NCBI GenBank assembly: GCA_900552955.1
Contig: USBO01000007.1
Location: 1 to 28,790 of the forward strand
Reading direction: 5' to 3'
DNA: 28,790 bases
Source of the DNA: an uncultured Alistipes sp.
GTDB taxonomy: Bacteria > Bacteroidota > Bacteroidia > Bacteroidales > Rikenellaceae
The translations under genes were made by a program, and so were the position numbers. The notes beneath the pieces were generated by a model. That model worked only from the letters and a program-made list of their open reading frames with translations, was not told the DNA's origin and did no database searches. Below, piece after piece: positions 23,272 to 28,790 of this stretch (positions are counted from its first letter, which is position 1; each line of letters opens with the position of its first letter).

Positions 23272-24427
23272 AAAAACAGGAACAAAAATTGGAAAAATGA
23301 CCGCCGGTATTTAGGTCCGGAAGTTCCAATAAAGGATTTTCCGTGACCAGCACGGCACGTTTGATCCGGTTCTGCAACTCCCGCACGTTGCCCGGCCAGT
23401 GATAGGCGAGCATCCTGCGCCTGGCATCCTCCGTAAAGCCCTGCGTTTCCCGTTTCAGCTCTTTGGAATAGCGTTCACGGAAAAATTCGGCCAGCGGCAG
23501 GATGTCTTCCGGACACTCCGCTAACGACGGCTGCCGGATTTCAAACTCGTTCAGCCGGTGGTAGAGGTCTTCCCTGAAACGTCCCTCCCGGATGGTCAGT
23601 TGCATATCCTCGTTCGTGGCGGTAATTATCCGCACATCGGCTGTCCGTTCCCTGCCGCCTACCGGAGCATAGGTATTCTCCTGCAATACCCGCAGGAGCA
23701 AGGACTGTATCTCGTAGGACATCGTCCCGATCTCGTCCAGAAACAGCGTGCCGCCTTTCGCCATGTCGAAATATCCGGTCTTGGCACTGTCGGCACCGGT
23801 AAACGCCCGTTTCTCGTGCCCGAAGAAGAGCGAGGCGGCCAGTTCACGGGGCAACGCCCCGCAGTTTACCGCGACGAACGGCATATTCCAGCGTTCGCTG
23901 TTGTTATGGATGGTATGTGCTATCGACTCTTTGCCGGTTCCGTTGGCACCGAGAATCATTACCGACATATCGGACGGAGCAACCAGCCCGGCAAACTTTT
24001 CCGCTTGCAGAATCCTGGGGCTTGTACGGTGAAACAGCACCTTCTCTTTCTTGCGCACCGTAGCCACCGGGCGGAACACATCTTCCGCCAACTCCAGCAG
24101 ATGCTCCCGGCGTACCGGCTTGGGCAGGTAGTCCCTGGCTCCAAGTTTGATGGTACGCACCACATCCGAAACGGAAACATATTCCGTGGTCAGGATGAAC
24201 GGGATGTCCTTCCTTTCCTTGCGCAACCATTCCAGCAGGGAAATGCCGTCCCCTTCAGGTAACCGCACGTCCGACAAGATCAGGTCGAACCGCGTTCTGC
24301 GTATCAACGAGCGTGCTATCGGCTCGTTCATGGCCGTCACGGCATCATAAGCGGCCTGTGAGAGCCAGTCTTTCTGCATCTGTGACAGACCGACGTTGTC
24401 CTCAACTATCAGTATCTTCCGTTTCAT
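23147..24427 (-). CDS. rteB: RteB-like sigma-54-type response regulator
   Basis: A 426-residue NtrC-class regulator. Residues 1-120 are a receiver domain with phosphorylatable D53 and conserved K103 (LPKPV). The AAA+ domain (about 135-365) has Walker A GANGTGKES (160-168), Walker B GGTLFLDEIG (225-234), and the WPGNVRELQNR sensor region. Two oddities are visible. The sigma-54 contact loop reads RAFTGA rather than GAFTGA. The C-terminus has no Fis-type DNA-binding helix-turn-helix; after about residue 375 the frame runs through a hairpin-rich element. The start overlaps rteA by 26 bases. In CTnDOT, RteA/RteB respond to tetracycline and activate rteC and excision. Here the protein is probably non-functional or altered. 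Confidence 0.8.
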   Translation of the reverse strand: MKRKILIVEDNVGLSQMQKDWLSQAAYDAVTAMNEPIARSLIRRTRFDLILSDVRLPEGDGISLLEWLRKERKDIPFILTTEYVSVSDVVRTIKLGARDYLPKPVRREHLLELAEDVFRPVATVRKKEKVLFHRTSPRILQAEKFAGLVAPSDMSVMILGANGTGKESIAHTIHNNSERWNMPFVAVNCGALPRELAASLFFGHEKRAFTGADSAKTGYFDMAKGGTLFLDEIGTMSYEIQSLLLRVLQENTYAPVGGRERTADVRIITATNEDMQLTIREGRFREDLYHRLNEFEIRQPSLAECPEDILPLAEFFRERYSKELKRETQGFTEDARRRMLAYHWPGNVRELQNRIKRAVLVTENPLLELPDLNTGGHFSNFCSCFSAFRRNHFGVEPLPSLQASGKLFWGAGNNFGRPKTQLAMFA

Positions 24428-25544
24428 TCGTCACTCTTTTTATCTCGGCTTCCGCCACTTTAATAAGGATGGCGGCGTAATCCATAATCTGCCGGTTTTT
24501 TCTTATCATTGAAAGCAGACCGAGCAACTCGGAGGAGGAGAAAGGCTTGTAGATATAGTCTGTAAATCCGGCATGAAGAAATGCCTCCTTGTCCCTGTCT
24601 CCGCGTGCCGTCATGGCCAAAACGGGTATGGTACGGGAGTTCCCGATATTTGAGTTCCGCAACAGAGTCAGCAGATCGAAGCCGTTGGTTCCCGGCATTT
24701 GAATGTCGGACAGCAGCAAGTCATAATCCTTGCCCCGCATTGCCTTTACGACCTCTTTGGAAGTGGCACAGGTTGTACAGTTCATTCCGTTGCGCTCCAG
24801 CATCTCCTTTATCACATCCAGCAACATGGTGTCATCATCGATGACAAGTACATTTTGGGGCAGATGTACCGGGTGCGGGATTATCCGGTTCTCGCTCTCT
24901 ATCTGTTCGTCCGTCATTTTCATGGGAAGTGCCACGCGGAAGGTGCTGCCTTGGTCTATGCTGCTTGTCACATTGATGGTTCCGCCAAGCAGGTTGACAA
25001 GTCCATTCGTGATTGGCAGACCCAGTCCGAATCCCTGGGCGTTGGCCACTGAACTCAAGCGTTCGAACGGACGGAAAATACGGGAGAGCGTCTTGTCTAT
25101 AATCTGCCCGATGCGGTCCACATCGCCATAAAGTTTGACATCGGTATCCTTGAAATCGTGACAGAACAGGATTCCCTTGTTATTGACCACGTGGGAGAAT
25201 CCGAAAACGGTACGTTCCAACAAGTCTTTAAGGCTGAAGGGCACATGGTTGCGGGTTTCTTTGGCCTCGTTCAGACGGTACACGTCCAACAGGTTGTTGA
25301 GCAGGTGTACCACTTGTTTACACACGATCCTGATGTTGTCCAGGTGATTGTTCCTGCGTTTCTTTTCACGAGTGTCCGTAGCCAGTTCGGCACTCCCGCT
25401 GATGATGTTCAGCGGGGCACGGATGTCATGGGAAATGGTCAGGATAATATTCTTCCGCATTTCCAGCAACGCATTGTTCTGTTCTATCGTTTCTTCCAGG
25501 CGTTTCCTGTTCCTTGCCTTTATTACCCATATAGCGGCAAGCAC
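24402..25544 (-). pseudogene. rteA: RteA-like hybrid sensor kinase, N-terminally truncated and internally deleted
   Basis: The open frame (GTG at 25544) gives 380 residues, but the protein is damaged. The sensor and most membrane segments are missing: the frame begins at the end of a membrane helix (LAAIWVIKA), with an in-frame stop two codons upstream. The dimerisation/phosphoacceptor box is intact (H39 in ISHDIRAPLN). In the ATPase domain GDVDRIGQIID (up to 150) runs straight into KTLSRIFRPFERL. The N box and the DxGxG box, about 50-60 residues, are therefore gone in frame at about 25094/25095. The G2 box GFGLGLPI (171-178) and a full C-terminal receiver (D280) remain. ATP binding should be lost. 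The gene is placed in the CTnDOT family by its partner rteB. Confidence 0.78.
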
Positions 25545-25548
25545 GCCT

Positions 25549-25646
25549 CAGCTCCGCATCTCGGACGGGAAATCGGGATTACCGGCGAGGCTGAATGGAG
25601 CAAGGCCGTTTTCGACTGCGAGGTGACGATTGAGGATGATGTGTGA
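25549..25646 (+). other. Junction sequence with an orphan C-terminal coding tail on the plus strand
   Basis: From about 25560 to the TGA at 25646, the plus strand reads REIGITGEAEWSKAVFDCEV and then TIEDDV. Its codon use and amino-acid balance look like real coding sequence, but no start or upstream part is present because rteA-derived sequence abuts it. It may be the 3' end of a gene cut off by the element's arrival or deletion, lying convergent to hmuV (stop at 25648). I do not recognise the family. Confidence 0.35.
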
Positions 25647-25647
25647 G

Positions 25648-25974
25648 CTACTCCGGCACGTATATGATCTCGCCGTTTTCGAGTTCATAGGCGACACCGA
25701 CCTTTTTGCCTTTTTCCCCGCTTTTGGAGTCCTGATCCTCGGAAGGAGTGTAGCGGTTTATTTTCTCGCCCTCTTTGGTAATAATCTCCATGTTCTCCTT
25801 GCCGGGGTTCTTCACCATCGTGAAGTCCTCCTTGCTGAACATCTCTGTCATGTTGTAACGGCTCACGAGCGCCACCATGAGCGCCACGGCGAAAACCATC
25901 GCCACGTCGAAGAGGTTGCTCACAACGCTCATCGGGTCGTTGTCCTCCTCCCTTTTCAATAGTCTGCGTCTCAT
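25648..25974 (-). CDS. hmuV: HmuV-like DUF2149 membrane protein, ExbD-like
   Basis: A 108-residue protein with a short basic N-terminus (MRRRLLKREEDNDP), one membrane helix (about 18-38) and a charged periplasmic tail ending ELENGEIIYVPE. Length and layout match DUF2149/HmuV. The helix opens SNLFDVAMVFAVALM, with an aspartate at residue 23 in the same place as the proton-path aspartate of ExbD/TolR (compare the 'IDVMLVLL' pattern). The ATG overlaps the end of hmuU by 4 bases, so the two are coupled. Known of the family: it is the last gene of hmuYRSTUV operons for haem use in Porphyromonas and Bacteroides. The ExbD-like role is my inference. Confidence 0.8.
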   Translation of the reverse strand: MRRRLLKREEDNDPMSVVSNLFDVAMVFAVALMVALVSRYNMTEMFSKEDFTMVKNPGKENMEIITKEGEKINRYTPSEDQDSKSGEKGKKVGVAYELENGEIIYVPE

Positions 25975-26570
25975 GCCCCGGTCCGTTTTTCATTCAACAG
26001 TTCTGCGACGAATTCAAGGTCGGTCATCTCTTTCAGGTACCAGCGCTGCTTGACCTGCCCCGTGATGAATCCTATGGCTGCAGCGAAGAGACCGACCACC
26101 GTGGTGGCGAAGGCCACCTGCATGTTGTAGGCCATCGAGGCGATGTCGCCCGTCGAGAGGCCGACCAGCGCGGGTCCCATCGGGATCAGGGTTCCCATCA
26201 GTCCGAGCATAGGCCCCATCTTGCCGAGGGTCTTCGAGGTTGCGAGGTCCTTGTCGGCCCCGATTTCGAAATCGGCGAGCAGGCGCTGCCGCATCGCCGC
26301 GCCGTCGGCTTCAAGCAGCCGCTTCATATAGGTTACCACGAGCGAGGGGTTCTTCTTGGGCAGCCGCTCCGAGAGTGTCGCGACATTGTCCCTGTTCAGT
26401 CCGTCCAGCTCCTTGCCCAGAAGGGCGGCTGTGCGCCGGATGGCCATATATTGCCCGAAGAAACCGCCTATCAGCAGCAGGGCCCGTCCGAAAAAGAAGA
26501 TAAGCAATACGATGACAGGCACGAGCAGGCCTGTCGAGATCCAGTAGAGGATGTCTGAGATGTAGTTCAT
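25971..26570 (-). CDS. hmuU: HmuU, MotA/TolQ/ExbB-family proton channel protein
   Basis: A 199-residue inner-membrane protein with three hydrophobic segments (about 10-38, 115-137 and 150-172) and a cytoplasmic loop between the first two. The family core is clear: GKMGPMLGLMGTLIPMG (117-132), then STGDIASMAYNMQVAFATTVVGL (139-161), the region that lines the proton path in ExbB and TolQ. It lies 27 bases after hmuT and overlaps hmuV by 4 bases. In this operon it should form the motor subunit that draws on the proton gradient. Its partner could be HmuS, HmuV or a TonB-type energy transducer; no exbD or tonB gene is next to it. Confidence 0.87.
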   Translation of the reverse strand: MNYISDILYWISTGLLVPVIVLLIFFFGRALLLIGGFFGQYMAIRRTAALLGKELDGLNRDNVATLSERLPKKNPSLVVTYMKRLLEADGAAMRQRLLADFEIGADKDLATSKTLGKMGPMLGLMGTLIPMGPALVGLSTGDIASMAYNMQVAFATTVVGLFAAAIGFITGQVKQRWYLKEMTDLEFVAELLNEKRTGA

Positions 26571-26597
26571 AATTCTATCTGTTTTTGATTATTCATT

Positions 26598-27350
26598 TCA
26601 TTTACATGCAGGTTTTGCCGCCTCGGCATGGCCCGAACAGGTTCGGCTCTGCGACCGGCTTGTCGAAAACATTCGTTTTAATCTGATTCCGTGCAGTATG
26701 ACGCCCCCGATAAGGCCGAGCACGGCAAGCCCGCACACGCCCGCCAGAGCTGCCGGGTCCACTTCGCTGATTCCGGCGACGGCTGTACGGCCGTTCACCG
26801 TGGCGACGACTCCCAGTATGGCGATGAGCGCGTTGGACAGGAAAAGCACTTCGAGGCTTATCTCTTTCTCGGGCAACAGCCGTTTAACGCCGTATGTCGC
26901 CAGCGGTATAGCGACAAGCACCGCTGCTGCCGCCGACCACGCCACGAGCCGGAACGATGTGCCGGGCAGGGCGAATATGACCGACACCAGCAGGCTGAAC
27001 AGTACGGGGAAGGCGAGCACGCCGGGAAACCACCTCAGGATGCGGTATGTCCATAGCGTCAGCGGTTTCACCTTGCCCGATGTCCGGATATGTGCAGACA
27101 GGACGCAGAACGCCATCTGTACCGCGACTTCCAGCGTGAGGATTACCGCCACGTCGAGCATCAGCGAGGAGTCCGAAAGCCAGCCGGCGATCTGCGACTT
27201 CGACTGTTCGACCGCATAGGGCCACATCAACCCCATAAAGAGCGCGCAAACGACCGCCGAGCATGCCACCGCGTATTTTTTCCGGTAGGTCTGCTTCAGG
27301 ATGTAATTGAAGCAGACCAGTATCATCATGACCAATACTACGGTTTCCAT
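26598..27350 (-). CDS. hmuT: HmuT-like polytopic inner-membrane protein of haem operon
   Basis: A 250-residue protein with about six hydrophobic segments. It starts METVVLVMMILVCFNYILKQ and ends in a hydrophilic tail. No catalytic motif is visible, and I recognise it mainly from position: between CobN-like HmuS and ExbB-like HmuU in hmu operons. Its ATG shares one base with the hmuS stop codon (TAATG), so translation is coupled. The C-terminal residues after LKRMF (about 20 residues, Ser/Ala-rich) look unstructured. It may be a membrane platform or a channel for the products of haem breakdown; the function is not known. Confidence 0.7.
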   Translation of the reverse strand: METVVLVMMILVCFNYILKQTYRKKYAVACSAVVCALFMGLMWPYAVEQSKSQIAGWLSDSSLMLDVAVILTLEVAVQMAFCVLSAHIRTSGKVKPLTLWTYRILRWFPGVLAFPVLFSLLVSVIFALPGTSFRLVAWSAAAAVLVAIPLATYGVKRLLPEKEISLEVLFLSNALIAILGVVATVNGRTAVAGISEVDPAALAGVCGLAVLGLIGGVILHGIRLKRMFSTSRSQSRTCSGHAEAAKPACK

Positions 27351-28790
27351 TATTCCTCCATCTTTTTACGGCGCCGGCGTATTGTCCAGACCAGCGCGGT
27401 TATCGCCACGAGCACCAGAACGGCCACCGTCGTGTTGCTGACTATCGTCCTTGTCTTGTCGGACGCATTCATTTCCTCTCGTTTGAGTACCATGCTCCTG
27501 TCTTCCGAGAGCGAGGTCTCGCGGATGTCGCGGATGTTCCGTTCATACCGGTCGGCCGTCTCGGGCGCGGTCTTCGATGCGATGAATTCGCGCAGCTTCG
27601 CATTGTTGCAGACGAATCCCGAGCAGGAGGGTTTGTACTTCTCCACCAAACCGGTGTGGAGTTCGGCGATGGCCTTCAGCTGCTCCGCCGACGCGTCCCA
27701 CATTCCTTTGCGTGCCGTCTCCATCATGACGGCCGTCATCTCTTCCATGGCGGCGGGGTTCTGCCGTTCGAAATAGTCCTGCACACCCAACCCGAACTTG
27801 TCCTGCACATATACATCGTATATCTCGTCCCACAGTTCGTTGTCTATGGCATCGGGTTTCATCACGTTCCAGCCGTAGGTGTTCTGCACGATTTCGGCGA
27901 AACCGGCAGCGGCACCCGACCCGCCCTTCATCTTCTCGCGGATGTATGCCGGGTTGAAGATGGTGGTGCGGCTCTCCACGCCGATGGCCTCTTTCAGCTC
28001 CTGCATGCGCATGTTGTTGCGGTTGCGGTAGTCGCTCATGTATGCGTCGGGTTCCTTGCCCGTGACATTGCGCACGGCGAGGTTCATTCCTCCCATGAAC
28101 TCGTAAACGTGGTCGAGACTCAGCGCTCCCCATGTATTGCTCTGGCGGGGCTGTACGACGGCGTCCGTGTTGCCGAGCGCCGCTTCCAGCGCGAACTGCC
28201 GGACCTGTTCCCAAGCCTTTTCGCTGCCGTAGTACGCTCCCATATTTTGCATGTAGATGTCGGCGATCTCGGCGCTGTTTTCCCAGCGGTCGCCGCTCTG
28301 CACCATTCCGGTGATGCCCGTGCCGTAGTTGCCGTTCACGCCGCCGAACACGCGGTAGGTCGATACTTCGCGGGCCTCTTTGGGCGAGAGTCCCTTTTCG
28401 ATAAGGGAGCGTTCGGCATCGACGACGCTCTGCGCCACGAAGTTTTCATACTCGTCATCCTTTGCGGCGGCAGCCATCTCCACGGCGCGCGAGATGAGGA
28501 ACAGACGCGATGCGGCGATGTCGCGCAACTGTCCGCTGGTCTGCACCACCACGTCGATGCGCGGCCGTCCGAGTTGTTCGGAAGGAATCAGACGGATGTC
28601 GGTCACCCTGCCGAATGCGTCGCGGACGGGCTCGACGCCCAGCATATAGAGGACCTGCGCGATGGTGGCGCCTTCGGTTTCGACGAACTCGCCGCTCCAG
28701 AGCGTGTAGCTTACCTTGCGGGGAATGGAGTCGTTGTGCCGTTCCCGATACATCCTGACAGTGTTTTCCGCCAGCTCCTTGCCCCGTTCC
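27350..28790 (-). CDS. hmuS: HmuS, CobN-like chelatase of haem operon, C-terminal part (5' end cut by window)
   Basis: The frame is open from the right edge (GKELAENTVRMYRERHNDSI) to the stop at 27350, about 479 residues. CobN-like proteins are usually about 1200-1450 residues, so this is the last third. CobN hallmarks are LGRPRIDVVVQTSGQLRDI, VFGGVNGNYGTG, YEFMGGMNLAVRN and NTYGWNVMKPDAI. A C-terminal membrane helix follows (VSNTTVAVLVLVAITALVWTI) and then the basic tail RRRRKKMEE, so the catalytic part should face the periplasm with a membrane anchor. HmuS is reported to act on haem, removing iron, unlike CobN, which inserts cobalt. Downstream genes hmuT, hmuU and hmuV are coupled to it. 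Confidence 0.85.
   Translation of the reverse strand, partial: ERGKELAENTVRMYRERHNDSIPRKVSYTLWSGEFVETEGATIAQVLYMLGVEPVRDAFGRVTDIRLIPSEQLGRPRIDVVVQTSGQLRDIAASRLFLISRAVEMAAAAKDDEYENFVAQSVVDAERSLIEKGLSPKEAREVSTYRVFGGVNGNYGTGITGMVQSGDRWENSAEIADIYMQNMGAYYGSEKAWEQVRQFALEAALGNTDAVVQPRQSNTWGALSLDHVYEFMGGMNLAVRNVTGKEPDAYMSDYRNRNNMRMQELKEAIGVESRTTIFNPAYIREKMKGGSGAAAGFAEIVQNTYGWNVMKPDAIDNELWDEIYDVYVQDKFGLGVQDYFERQNPAAMEEMTAVMMETARKGMWDASAEQLKAIAELHTGLVEKYKPSCSGFVCNNAKLREFIASKTAPETADRYERNIRDIRETSLSEDRSMVLKREEMNASDKTRTIVSNTTVAVLVLVAITALVWTIRRRRKKMEE

Larger units (their letters stand above)
22263..25548. mobile_element. Remnant of a CTnDOT-type conjugative transposon (ICE)
   Basis: Between the relA-type gene and the hmu operon lies a visibly less GC-rich segment. 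It carries a DUF3408-like tra gene fragment, a hairpin-rich non-coding region and rteB/rteA-type regulators, all features of Bacteroides tetracycline-element conjugative transposons. No integrase, excision, mobilisation or VirB4-type gene is present, and rteA is cut and internally deleted. The element is therefore a decayed relic. The borders are estimates: the right one is where rteA similarity stops (about 25548), and the left one is near the end of the DUF3408-like frame. Confidence 0.65.

Overview
The window looks like a chromosomal segment from an anaerobic, GC-rich member of the Bacteroidales; Alistipes/Rikenellaceae would fit, but this is inferred from gene content and signals and no search was run. 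The evidence is repeated Bacteroidetes-type promoters (TTTG, about 19-20 bases, TAnnTTTG), mostly no Shine-Dalgarno sequences, a class III ribonucleotide reductase, the futalosine menaquinone route, a Bacteroidetes lipoprotein with BIG2 domains, a DUF4924-type protein, RteA/RteB relatives of the CTnDOT conjugative transposons, and an hmu-type haem gene cluster.

Layout. 1-3641 (minus): ribosomal protein L25 (cut by the window edge), then nrdG and nrdD, with a well-matched cobalamin riboswitch and promoter ahead of nrdD. 3925-5170 (plus): a promoter, a BIG2 lipoprotein and a strong terminator. 5201-8094 (minus): a DUF4924-type protein and a PiT phosphate transporter with a PhoU-like tail, each with its own promoter box. 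8172-15277 (minus): a hemolysin-III-like membrane protein, then mqnD, a 74-residue membrane protein, mqnB, an aminopeptidase P, a Bax-inhibitor-1 protein, a U32 peptidase-like protein and a polyprenyl diphosphate synthase. The tight spacing from the synthase to mqnD suggests one transcript serving menaquinone synthesis (ring from MqnB/MqnD, side chain from the synthase). Ahead of it lie tandem 73-74 bp repeats that carry promoter boxes and covarying hairpins.

15286-19726 (plus): a promoter, a ROK-family glucokinase, a terminator, a secreted GH2 beta-galactosidase and a bidirectional terminator; together they would release and phosphorylate sugars. 19871-22196 (minus): a RelA/SpoT-type (p)ppGpp enzyme whose hydrolase HDxxED motif is degenerate, preceded by another copy of the 74 bp repeat/promoter unit.

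22263-25548: debris of a Bacteroides-type conjugative transposon, visibly poorer in GC. It holds a DUF3408-like fragment, a hairpin-rich non-coding stretch, an rteB-like regulator and an rteA-like hybrid kinase that has lost both its sensor end and part of its ATP-binding domain. 25648-28790 (minus): the end of an hmu operon: the C-terminal part of HmuS (CobN-like chelatase), HmuT, HmuU (ExbB/TolQ-like) and HmuV (DUF2149). HmuV has an ExbD-like aspartate in its single membrane helix, so HmuU/HmuV may be a proton-driven motor attached to a membrane-anchored chelatase. This cluster and the structured RNA-like region at 23121-23271 are the most interesting parts of the window.
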